Positions 33,478 to 43,140 of a stretch of 64,000 bases of DNA are shown here, one piece after another (position 1 is the first letter of the stretch; each line of letters begins with the position of its first letter). The notes beneath the pieces are model-generated. The model made no database searches. It was given only the letters and a program-made list of their open reading frames with translations, and was not told where the DNA came from. This stretch comes from Mesostigma viride (taxonomy: Eukaryota; Streptophyta; Mesostigmatophyceae; Mesostigmatales; Mesostigmataceae): NCBI GenBank assembly GCA_009746045.1, contig RPFO01000156.1, positions 1-64,000 of the forward strand, written 5' to 3'. Made by a program: the position numbers and the translations under genes.

Positions 33478-34376
33478 CCGCCCTGCGTCCGCCGGGAAAC
33501 CGTAGCGGCCACACGGGAGCGGCAGTACAGCCGTGGCAGCGTGCAGGAGGGGGGCCATGGGGGGAAAGAAACTCGGCACCAAGGTTGGCGACAACCTTGG
33601 TGGCCAGGAAGGAGGTGTGGGGGCAACACCTTGTGTTCGAGTATGCTGGGCCCCCAGCACTGATGGTGCTACAATAACCAACTTGATAATGATGTGCACT
33701 GAGTTTGAAGGTGTGGTATAGGCTGTCCGTATAAAGCCTAGCACACAAAAATGTAAAATAAATGTTTCTCTTGGTGGGAAGGAACTCCAATGGACCAAAA
33801 ACAAGAAATGTATTTGCTGAGCTTCGCTCATTTTATATATGACGCGTGGACGGGCTCAAAGGGGACCGACCTGCCGTAGGTAGCGTAAGACTACTAGCGC
33901 TTGTCACGAGGGTACTGCACCGGCCGGCCCTTTTTGTGCCGAGGCTGAGTGTGGTTCCGGAGTGCAGGCCTAGGTATAGCTTCTAACGTACGTCACTAGA
34001 CCTTGTTACCTGCGCCAGCCGCCAGGCGTGGCGCAACTGTGATTGGCAGTCAGTACACCTTGTACCTGCGCCAGCCGGCAGGCCTGCGTGGCGCAATGTG
34101 AATGATAGTCAGTACTTAGAGTGGTGTAGGGGATGTAGGGAGGCCTCTTTTCAGCTCCCACCCACCCACCCACGCTGCTAAGAGGGGCAACACCTTGTGT
34201 TCGAGTATGCTGGGCCCCCAGCATGGTGCTACAATAACCAACTTGATAATGATGTGCACTGAGTTTGAAGGTGTGGTATAGGCTGTCCGTATAAAGCCTA
34301 GCACACAAAAATGTAAAATAAATGTTTCTCTTGGTGGGAAGGAACTCCAATGGACCAAAAACAAGAAATGTATTTG
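33478..34376 (+). repeat. Repeat family R1, complete copy and partial second copy
   Basis: The order is a GC-rich block with GCCCTGCGTCCGCCGGGAAA, a block with GGCAACACCTTGTG to AACAAGAAATGTATTT (33,626-33,811), the body (33,812-34,160) and a short CCCA run (about 34,157-34,172). The GGCAACACC block then repeats at 34,184-34,376. The same order, more diverged, is found at 60,270-61,069. An AATAAA-like signal lies in the second block. Confidence 0.65.
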
Positions 34377-34881
34377 AAGGGTTAAGTATGCCACAAAGTT
34401 TGAGCTCATTCTGAGTACAAACGCCGAAGTCATAATTTTTGGCAGTAATTGGCCACGTACCTGTGCAGACGCTAAGGAAGGCAATAGTGAGTATTCAGGC
34501 ACACTAACACTTCATATGCCATCCAAAAGGCTCCTGACCATGCCCAATTTGACCACAATGTACAAGGAGGTGGCTCAGTGGGCACGTCATGTGCCCTTGC
34601 CTTACCTAGCTCGACACGGGCAACCTGTTGCATGTGTGCACAACAATGAGGCAGGTAGCTCTACATGCCTAGCCAACACTTCTAAAGCATATTCCAGGTT
34701 TATGCCGGTGTGAGCATCCTCCCAAAACCAAGCTGTCCAAGTTCAAACACACCCTAGAAAGCCATATCCACTAATTGCCCAACCAAGGGTAACAACAGAC
34801 ATGAGTCGATCCACAGAGAAAGCATAAGTATCATGTACATGCTGCTTGCCAAGGCTTCTTACCATGGTTACCTTGCCTAGC
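34377..34881. other. Spacer without gene
   Basis: The interval begins with TGAAGGGTTAA (34,375-34,385), the same string that ends the dispersed repeat at 55,178, so it may be a fragment of that family. No open frame of note is present. It ends at the copia-2 target site TTGCT. Confidence 0.4.
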
Positions 34882-34886
34882 TTGCT

Positions 34887-35235
34887 AGTTAAAGCCCCCG
34901 ACCGGCTGAGCTATGGCGGTCGGTCACGTTGAGCTTGGGATAAGGTGAACACAGAGAACTGCTGTCGGAGCTGGCCCGAACCACTGGTTTATGTCTTAGC
35001 CAGCAAAGCCTATCCGGTTAGCCGTAACCGTGGGACAAGCTAGCTGTCCGTACCGACCCGGATAAGGCCCCGGACTGGGGCCTAGATGGCGCCGGCCCTA
35101 GGCGCCGCCCTTAGACCGGTCGACCGCATCGGACCGCCGGATTATAGCCGGCGGCTTAGCGGACGCTAGCGGAAGGCGTGCGGACGGACATGGGGAACTT
35201 AGAGCCAGATCCTAGGGCTCTAGAGTTACTCAACT
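34887..35235 (-). repeat. Copia-2 3' LTR
   Basis: This 349-bp copy matches 42,791-43,135 closely (differences near 34,894, 34,960 and 35,100). It contains GC-rich inverted segments, for example CCGCCGGATTATAGCCGGCGG. The termini are AGTT and AACT. Confidence 0.85.
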
Positions 35236-36526
35236 CCGACATACTCTTTTGTGCTTTGATTAATTATCAAAATAATTACATCAAATATGCAGACCATAAA
35301 AAACCCTCTAAGGTACTAAGGGAACTCAAGGGGGCCTCAAGGCCGTCAAAATCACCAAGGTATCGACCCGCGCCCTTGTGATCACACATGAATAGTGATG
35401 TAATAAGTAGCGAGAAAAAAAACAACTATGCCACCAGACAAAAGGTCAACCCATTTATTAGGACCAGTGACCCGCCGACGGGCCCAAGGCACCGTCCAAC
35501 GTGGCTAGGGTATGGTCAGGACAAGCAAAAAACTATCACCATGATATTCGTGAATGCTAGCAACACAGGGTGAGTTATGGCTGTATTCATAAAGCGCCCG
35601 AGCCGTAACCCTGTGTGGCTCACGGGTGTTGCATCGTCATGCGCTTGCGCAACACTGAGTACTGCAGGGCAGCCTCCCGAGTTAGAATGCGGTGGGATAT
35701 ATTGCTTGAGAACACTGAAAGCTTGGAGCAATGAATTGCTTGGTTCATTAGAAAATAGGTTTACCCTTTATCAACGTTCCTCTCACCGGCTGCGCCGCCA
35801 GTGACCGTTGGGTGCAGACCGTTGGCCCGTGGCCACACGATGACAGGTAGCAGTCTAGTCACTGCATCGTGCGATCACAGATCAATGCACGCTGCAGTAC
35901 GGTCCCTATCTAGGATACTCTAGTACCGTCCAATGACAGGACACTACGTATACTGGGTACTGACATTTGTCACGTACCTCAGTACCCAAAGTACCTATCT
36001 AGGGAAACGTATGCGACTCGACTAGCATTCCTATCTGCATAGCCCACGTGGTATTTATATTCACATACCAACGTAGGTTTACAAGGCTTATTCATACGTT
36101 GTATTCATAATGCCTTTGAGACTTAGTCTACAGCAAAGCATGGAGACTAACTCCAGTATTGTTTTATTATTTATTTCTTAATGCAGGTCTGCACCCCCAA
36201 CATTATTGTTATTGTTTTTAAGTTGATTAGGGGTACAAAAGAGACATGGCTGGTTGAGCCAGGTTGGTTACAGCTGGCTGTTCTGGCCAGGTGTTATATT
36301 GCACATTAAATAAGGTGTACACAGCTGGCTGGTTTGGCCAGGTACTGAAGCACACATTAAGGAAATGGATACAAAGCTTGTGTCCTCAAGCTGCAAATGG
36401 ATACAAATCTGACCTAGCCAGCACTCACACCCCACAACGAATGTGTTGAATTTTATGGCGCCCAGCAGCTATCGCTGTGGTAAGGGGGTGTGGTGGTTGT
36501 GTACTGTGCTATGGCCAGTCATTTAT
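35236..36526 (-). other. 3' non-coding part of the copia-2 unit
   Basis: This lies between the second RNase H stop and the 3' LTR. It has no recognisable frame; short repeats with GGCTGGTT and GGCCAGGT occur near 36,250-36,345. It probably belongs to the foreign copia lineage that supplied the second RNase H. Confidence 0.45.
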
Positions 36527-37199
36527 TCAAACACTGACTCTGATATCATAGGGGTTCATGTTCTGGAAGAGGAGCTGGTACTGTTGGCCAGCAGCATCCC
36601 GCAGCTTCGTGAGAGCGTCTGCTGGGTTGTCCTCATCATCCACATGAGTCCAGCTGGAAAAATAGGTGGCCTCCTGTTTGAGGATCACCCAATCCAAGTC
36701 AGTGTGGACAGCAGCAGAGACAGATTTCTTGGTTAGAAAACTGATCACAGATTGGCTGTCAGTATAGAGATGTGAGATGACATTGCATGTGCTGCCTGCC
36801 TGGGTTTGTAGCCAGGTGAGCATGTGCTGCAGGGAACGAGCATGCAATGCAGCAGACACCACAGCACGACATTCAGCTGAGTTGCTGCTGCCAGGTTTTC
36901 TGCGGTGTAGCCTGCTGTACCAGGAAGTGAGGGACATGTAATCTGACCTGTTGGTGAGAAAAAACAGCCCTGATTCCCGTGCCCCCATCTGATTGATTGT
37001 TCTGCTCTCCATGGAGCTGTCCATGACACATTGGATGTGGATGTCTTCCATCAGATTCAGGCCATGGAGGATGAGGGGGGGACAGTCATTGACCAACTTC
37101 CTGATGTGACTGCATTTGATCTTGACTAGAACATCATGGGTGACCCTGCTGATGACAGCTAAGGGTGCCCCACAGATGGCTGACCACCACCCCAGTTTG
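36527..37199 (-). pseudogene. Second, foreign copia RNase H
   Basis: Starting from KLGWWSAICGAPLAV, the frame carries copia RNase H signatures (MDSSMESRTINQ, AECRAVVSAALHARSL, LYTDSQSVISFL, EDNPADALTK) and stops at 36,527. It is closer in style to copia-1 than to the RNase H at 37.75-38.1 kb. It begins exactly where the foldback copy ends, without its own RT, so a foreign 3' end has been joined here. Confidence 0.75.
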
Positions 37200-37200
37200 C

Positions 37201-37751
37201 CCACACCGGTGTGAACTTGAGTGTCCGGCGAGTGGTTATCGCCGGTAATATTGTGCGGAACCTGAGAAGCCCAAGTGGCAAAAAGGTTTCCGCACAATAT
37301 TAACCTAACTAAGACCTGGATCCTTGCGGGGCGCAGGTTCGAATCCACTCGGAAGCGGATTATTTGGGGAATAATTCGTTCCGATTTGGCACCCGGCTCT
37401 AATCATATGCGCACCAAGGAGATGCTCATATTCGATCATATTCATATCGATATTTGCACCAACGAGATGCTTATATTCGATCATATTCATGCATACGGGT
37501 GTTCCGAGCCTAGTGATTCGTCCTCGCCCCAAGAGGCTAGGTTTTAGTTAGGTTAATATTGTGCGGAAACCTTTTTGCCACTTGGGCTTCTCAGGTTCCG
37601 CACAATATTACCGGCGATAACCACTCGCCGGACACTCAAGTTCACACCGGTGTGAACTTGAGTGTCCGGCGAGTGGTTATCGCCGGTAATATTGTGCGGA
37701 ACCTGAGAAGCCCAAGTGGCAAAAAGGTTTCCGCACAATATTAACCTAACT
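37201..37751. mobile_element. Half copy of the foldback element
   Basis: The copy starts at the centre of a palindrome (ACACCGGTGT at 37,203), runs through one half palindrome, one spacer (37,311-37,545, identical in translation to that at 24.9-25.2 kb) and one complete 206-bp palindrome (37,546-37,751). The left half is missing. All arms carry AGAAGCCC where the 24-kb copy has AGTAGCCC, and the change is present on both sides of the palindrome. Confidence 0.88.
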
Positions 37752-38100
37752 TCCCGCGCCTCCTTGATGAGTGCATCCGCGGGATTGAGTTCATCCGCGA
37801 TGTGCTGGAGACGCGTGACGCAGGAGGCCGCCTCAGCGAGTACGAGGTAATCAACGTCCTGTGACCGCGCATAGGGATTGTCAAGGAAGGCCAAACAACT
37901 TTGTGAGTCAGTGGGCACCGTGCTAGTCCAGTGAAGTGTGAACCCACACGAGCCAAATACCCAACCCAGCAAGTACCGCAGCCACATGCCATGTGAGATA
38001 GCTGAAACAATGCCCCGGCATTCAGCCGTGTTGGGGCTAGTGGCAATGCGGCAGCCTGTGCAAGCGCGAGTACCAATCTAACAACATGCCAGGCTGGCCC
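37752..38100 (-). pseudogene. Copia-2 RNase H
   Basis: Read on the minus strand after a frame change near 38,100, it shows ECRGIVSAISHGMWLRYLLG, VPTDSQSCLAFLDN and ELNPADALIKE, the copia RNase H blocks. The last 25-30 residues expected are replaced by the foldback. It is contiguous with the RT segment. Confidence 0.72.
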
Positions 38101-39411
38101 TCATTGCTGATAAAGAACAGTGCCCCCATGCGGGCCCGCACTTGGCTGACTGTGCGTGTCTAGCTCTAGATTAGCATCCGTCACTATCTCGAGGTGCACC
38201 GGCTGTGAGCAATCGAGCCCACGAAGCACAATGCCGGGCGTCATGGCCAGCTGCCGCCGAACATGAATGGACCCTAGTCCTTCCAGCACATCATCGGGCA
38301 GGCGAGCGAGCACTGCCAAATCAGGTGCCACCGTGTCCGCCAACCACCCGAGCTTGCCCTTAACCGAGGGCCCATGGGTTGCCAACAGCGGGGACGGGAG
38401 GTCGGCCAGCAGGTCAACCACATAGTTGCGGCTATCCTGCATGTGCATGACCCATTCGCCAGAACGCGAATCCCGCTGCAACGTAGACTGCACGCCGCAA
38501 AACACCACGGGTTTACCCTCCTCATGATCCACCGCCCTGCCCAGGGGAAACTTAGCCGCCACTGCAGCAAGAAACTGGGTAGCAAAGGTGCGAGGTGCCA
38601 CCAGCTTGAAGTCATCGCCATGCCACACGAAGAGGGCTGGCTCGCCAGGGACGCCGGTGGGGACCACAAAGAAGTTAGGATCCGCGCGATGGTACGTGGC
38701 CCCTAAGCTCTGCAAGACCTCCTCCGCGGAAATGCGGAAGATGATGGGAGAGCTCTGCAGCCCCTCCACCCCTGTCAACAGCTCGATATACTCGCTGCCA
38801 ATGGTGCCATCCTGCCAGACCACCGGGACCTTCACCACGTAGCGGGTGCCTTGCCATGTTTGCTGCGCGACCCCAGCGTCGCTGTGGAGGAATGCCCGCT
38901 GAAAGTCACCGCACCACATCCCGTAGTCCTTGCCCGCGTTCCGCTTGCCCAAGTAGATGACCGTCAGTAGCCGATGCGAAACATGGTTGAGCCCAGGGGT
39001 ATAAAGATCCTTGGCGTCCAGCGGGGAGGACCCCTTCGTCTCCGTGACCACGGGCCTAACCCGGAACACCACCGAAGAGTTGGTCTCGTCCGGCTTGTAG
39101 GTGAGCACGAACTTCAACCGCAACCGCGTGGCCCCGGCTGGCACACTCTCCAATCCTCGGTAGACCTCGCGCTCTCGCCACTGCTCCTTGGCTCGAATGA
39201 ACGCGTCGCGCCACAAAGCAAACTTGAGAGGATCTTGACAGTCCAGGACAAGTTGCTCCCACGTCACAGGGCTATCCGCCGCCAGTGAGTGTGAGTGGAG
39301 GCCGAAGCTGCGCGGGTGCCAATCCTGAGGCTGAATGATGGACTGGACGAGCGGCGGTGTGGAAAACGCCGCCATCGGTAAGCGCCGCACGACGCCGGGC
39401 TGCCCGACCAC
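38101..39411 (-). pseudogene. Copia-2 reverse transcriptase
   Basis: The 436-codon frame shows copia RT blocks: DAFIRAKEQWREREVY, KFVLTYKPDE, DFQRAFLHSDA, LLTGVEGLQSSPIIFR and the active site FVWHGDDFKLV (about 38,605-38,635), then KPVVFCGVQSTL and GKLGWLADTVAPDLAV. The usual Y-V-D-D of copia is H-G-D-D here; both catalytic Asp residues are kept. It is entered by a frame change at a run of seven C's on the plus strand (39,411-39,417) and left by another near 38,100. Confidence 0.82.
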
Positions 39412-40022
39412 CCCCCCAATGGAGCGTGGTACTCGCGAAGCGGGATGCTGCCCACCCCCGCGACTGACAGCAAGTCAGCGGACACTGAGAACCCCGGGTA
39501 TGATACGAAAGGTTCGCCCAGCAAGGCCACATCCTCGTAGCCATCCACGACGTGAAACGGCGTGTCAATGCCCAACACCGGCAGCACCACCATCCCGGTA
39601 ACTTGATATGCCGAAGTGCCTGCAAAGTCGGTCACCGATTTGTACGGCGACTCTAGCACTGGATACAGGGTGGCTGCCCGACGAGAGATAATAGACACGG
39701 ATGCTTGCGTGTCCACAGCCACCAGCTGCCACGGTCTACACGTAGGAAACAAGGCTGACTTAACCGGCCTGACCCCCTGTGAGAGAGTTTTGACCTGAGC
39801 CACCCCTGATGCAGCTTTCGCTTTAAGCGCCTGAGCACGCCACAAGGCCGTGACCGTTGAAGCCAGGTCCCTAGGTGGGCGAGGCGCATGGGCAGGACCC
39901 TGACCCTCCGGCGAGGCCACGCTAGGCGGGCCTCCCACATTATCCGTGGCTAGCACAGGAGGTGAGTCACTACGTGCACTAGGTCCCGTCAAACCCACCC
40001 CATCCTCATCCCACCCATCCAC
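39412..40022 (-). pseudogene. Copia-2 aspartic protease domain, placed after integrase
   Basis: The minus-strand frame carries LVAVDTQASVSIISRRA (catalytic Asp codon 39,711-39,713) followed by TGMVVLPVLGIDTPF and DVALLGEPFV, which resembles a retropepsin: D-T-x-A-S flap side and a closing LLG motif. The Gly of the classic DTGAS is Gln. It lies between integrase and RT, while Ty1/copia elements normally have protease between gag and integrase. The frame overlaps the integrase frame end by 34 bp in another phase. Confidence 0.6.
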
Positions 40023-40801
40023 GGGGTCATATTGGGGCCCAGGGGAGGGGGGGGTGTAGCTGTGTCTGCCCCTGGGAGCGACCCGTGGGGTACCACCTCA
40101 GATGCTACGACAGGCGCATTATCCTTCACTACCCACCCCAGTGCCCTGTTGGCTGCCAGCTCACTCTCCATGCTATCCCCTTGCTTATAGCCTGCCACCG
40201 ATGCCCATGGTACCCTATACACCCGATCATTCCACTCTATGTCTATGACCCGCAGCGGCCAGTCTAACTTTGTGATGGCCCCAGGCCCCTGCATGGTGCC
40301 CCGTTTGCCGCTGGGCGAGCTCTCCTTGTGGAACATGACCAACTGCCCGACCTCAAAAGCGCTAGACAAATCAGGCAGCGTGGCATCCTTGAGCCGCAGC
40401 TTGGCGGCGGTATCCTGTAGATGCTGTTGGTATGCCTCTACTACCTCGGGTGAGTAGGTGCCCGCTGACAGCCCCCGAGGCGTGACTAGCCCAAAGCCCT
40501 TGACATCAAGCACGTGCCTATGGTTGCACACATGCATGAGCTCCTTGCACCACGCCGTCTTGACCGCGTAGGATTTGCCATGTGGGTTATCCTGTCGCTT
40601 GGCTGCCACAGTCTTGACATAGCTTACAGTGCGATCTATCATGCCCATATTGCCGTGATCCTCACGCCCCACGATGACCACGGCCTCCATCCCCGGCAAA
40701 CCTTGCACACAGCGGAACTGCTGGTCTAGCATGAGCTCCACTACGGGATGAAAGAAAGCCAGGCTGATCTTGATAGCCCTGTGCAGGTCAGCCTCAAACA
40801 T
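39989..40801 (-). pseudogene. Copia-2 integrase, C-terminal part
   Basis: The frame continues the integrase core after a shift near 40,800. It contains IVGREDHGNMGMIDRTVSYV, a likely core segment, and the post-core features NHRHVLDVKGFGLVTPRG and FEVGQLVMFHKESSPSGKRG, ending before the protease. The exact catalytic Asp/Glu assignments are uncertain by eye. Confidence 0.65.
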
Positions 40802-42771
40802 GTGGGCAGCGGCTCAATGTAGGTGACCTTGCTGAACCTATCCTTGACTATGAAATAGGTGTCCCCCCCTTCCATGTGCATGACATCCCCCACAAGGTAC
40901 CCTCGCTCCAAGGGTGGAGTCTTGGCATGCCGCCTACGCGACTTCTTCCTGATCTTGATGCAGGCAGGACACTGAGCACGCACATTCTTCAGCTCGTTGT
41001 ATAAAGGTGCCCCCAACATGTGTGCCCCCTCTACCTCGGCTTGGGCCTCATGCCCGTATGCACGGTGCATCTGGTATGCTAACAGTTTCAGGGTGACAGC
41101 CTGAGGTGCAGTGGCATTGTCAGGATTCTCAACAGGTGGGGTGACTACTGGGGTAGTGACATTGGCTAACTGGGCAGCTTCAGAGGCTGCACGAAAGGCC
41201 GCCCGTGTGAGCACCTTGCCAATGTGAAGATCCACACTAGGGTGGTGTGTACCGAGAACATCTGCCCGCCCAGCATTCTCTTGCACTGTCACAACATTCC
41301 TCATAGGCCCAACCGCCCCAGTATCTAGCTGGGGTGCTGCAGTAGTGCTTGGTCGCTCGGCGTTGTACACACCCGACCTAGAAGACACCACATTGCTTAG
41401 GTCACGCATTGTAGACCCGTGCTCAGGAAGCACGTGATCCTGGCGCGACAGAGCCAGAGCAGCATCAACGGATTGCGTGAGCACATCACGGAATGAGACA
41501 GAGGATGCAGTCACGTTGCTTTTAGGAACGACGTCAGGCTCTACGACGGCCCGGTTCAGCGTGACGCATTGAGCAAAAGAAGGGGTATCGAGCGTGCTCT
41601 CACCTGACTTTCGTGCTGCCCGTCGCTCTGCCCACTCCTCGCGTGTGCCGTGGACGACGATGCGCTTGGCCTTGCACGCCTCCACGCTGTGACCACGCAG
41701 AACGTCGTGGCACTTGCGGCAAAGGTTGTCCTCGAGCTCCAGGTCCGGGCGAACTCGGCAGTCATCCCGGACATGGCGACGTCCGAAGCAGCGCTCACAG
41801 CGTTGCTTGCGGTCAGTAGACGCCCCCTGCTGCCGCTTGGCCGGGGGATTATCACCCTGCTTGGCGTCGCCACCATGCCCGCGCTTGCGCCCTCGCTGGC
41901 CCCCGTTGTTGCCGTGGCCGACGACCTTTTTCAGGATGGCCGTAAGCTCCGACCGCGTAATTGGAGCCTCTGCGCCTGAAGAAGAAGACGCGCCGGTATC
42001 CACCTTGCGCAGGGATGGCAGAGCAGCCGAGGCAGCCGGCTTGGACTGCGCACTCTTGAAGCATGAGATCAAATACAGCATGCCCTCGTCGAAACTGACA
42101 GCACTCTTCTTTTTGAGTTCCGTCGCTATGGTCAGATGCACATCCGACGACAGGTCGCATTTCTTGAGAAATCGATTGCACAGGAAAATGGGCTTGAGAG
42201 TATCTAGCAGCTTGTGCTTGTGCACGAAGACCTGGAAATCACGTGCAGCCCCGGGCAAATTTGCCTTATTAACTGCATAGCCCTCGAAGTCGTTGAAGGC
42301 TTGCTCGTCGGCCTCTTCCTTAGACCGCGACAAGTGGGCATCTAGACCGTTGTAAAAAACTTCCCAGGTTTGTTTGTTGTCGTCCGCAATGCGAACTAGA
42401 TTGGCAATGTTTGGGTGCTTTGTTGTACTGCAGAATACTGCACGGAACTTGCCAATCAGCTCCGAATCTTTGTCTGCGCGTCCATCGCGCAGACGCTTGA
42501 GAGCAGCTAGAAAATCTGCTGCGTCGTCCGCCGTATAGTCGGCAGGTAGATCAGCGGGCACCTCCGTTTGCTTGAGAGGGCCGCGATTCAGTGCATCGTC
42601 AGCAGCAAGCATCAAATGCTTGAACTGCTTGGCCAGTTCAGGTTGCGCCACGAGGGTTTGCATCAACCTCGTGGCCTCGTCCGCACTAAAGCGTGGCAGG
42701 ACGGTCCCTGCGGCCTCGCCACTTGGCGTATCTGTGTGTTCGCCCGTGCGGCTCCGTGTACCGGAAGCCAT
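40741..42771 (-). CDS. Copia-2 gag and integrase N-terminus
   Basis: The 676-codon frame starts at ATG 42,771, 19 bp after the LTR. The N-terminal half is a helical gag-like region. Basic RGRKRGHGGDAK is followed by the knuckle CERCFGRRHVRDDC (CX2CX4HX4C) and a second Cys/His cluster CRKCHDVLRGHSVEAC. A 200-residue linker leads to the integrase zinc finger (MHRAYGHEA, CPACIK) and the first core strand (GDVMHMEGGDTYFIVKDRFS). It goes out of frame near 40,800 where the core continues in another phase. No protease motif is found between the knuckles and the zinc finger. Confidence 0.8.
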   Translation of the reverse strand: MASGTRSRTGEHTDTPSGEAAGTVLPRFSADEATRLMQTLVAQPELAKQFKHLMLAADDALNRGPLKQTEVPADLPADYTADDAADFLAALKRLRDGRADKDSELIGKFRAVFCSTTKHPNIANLVRIADDNKQTWEVFYNGLDAHLSRSKEEADEQAFNDFEGYAVNKANLPGAARDFQVFVHKHKLLDTLKPIFLCNRFLKKCDLSSDVHLTIATELKKKSAVSFDEGMLYLISCFKSAQSKPAASAALPSLRKVDTGASSSSGAEAPITRSELTAILKKVVGHGNNGGQRGRKRGHGGDAKQGDNPPAKRQQGASTDRKQRCERCFGRRHVRDDCRVRPDLELEDNLCRKCHDVLRGHSVEACKAKRIVVHGTREEWAERRAARKSGESTLDTPSFAQCVTLNRAVVEPDVVPKSNVTASSVSFRDVLTQSVDAALALSRQDHVLPEHGSTMRDLSNVVSSRSGVYNAERPSTTAAPQLDTGAVGPMRNVVTVQENAGRADVLGTHHPSVDLHIGKVLTRAAFRAASEAAQLANVTTPVVTPPVENPDNATAPQAVTLKLLAYQMHRAYGHEAQAEVEGAHMLGAPLYNELKNVRAQCPACIKIRKKSRRRHAKTPPLERGYLVGDVMHMEGGDTYFIVKDRFSKVTYIEPLPTCLRLTCTGLSRSAWLSFIP

Positions 42772-42790
42772 CGGGATTTTTATGAATACA

Positions 42791-43135
42791 AGTTAAAGCC
42801 CGACCGGCTCAGCTATGGCGGTCGGTCACGTTGAGCTTGGGATAAGGTGAACACAGAGAACTGCTGTCGGAGCTGGCCAACCACTGGTTTATGTCTTAGC
42901 CAGCAAAGCCTATCCGGTTAGCCGTAACCGTGGGACAAGCTAGCTGTCCGTACCGACCCGGATAAGGCCCCGGACTGGGGCCTAGATGGCGCCGGCCCTA
43001 GGTGCCGCCCTTAGACCGGTCGACCGCATCGGACCGCCGGATTATAGCCGGCGGCTTAGCGGACGCTAGCGGAAGGCGTGCGGACGGACATGGGGAACTT
43101 AGAGCCAGATCCTAGGGCTCTAGAGTTACTCAACT
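42791..43135 (-). repeat. Copia-2 5' LTR
   Basis: The 345-bp copy is a partner of 34,887-35,235. It ends 19 bp before the gag ATG, leaving little room for a separate primer site. The TTGCT target repeat follows at 43,136. Confidence 0.85.
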
Positions 43136-43140
43136 TTGCT

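Larger units (their letters stand above)
34887..43135 (-). mobile_element. Copia-2: Ty1/copia element with unusual domain order
   Basis: LTRs at 34,887-35,235 (3' end of the element) and 42,791-43,135 (5' end) differ by only a few bases. They begin and end AGTT/AACT and are flanked by the direct repeat TTGCT (34,882-34,886 and 43,136-43,140). Read on the minus strand the order is gag with zinc knuckles, integrase, aspartic protease, reverse transcriptase, RNase H, then a half foldback and a second RNase H of another copia lineage. Frameshifts occur near 40,800, 40,000, 39,411 and 38,100. Only 19 bp separate the 5' LTR from the gag ATG. Confidence 0.85.
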
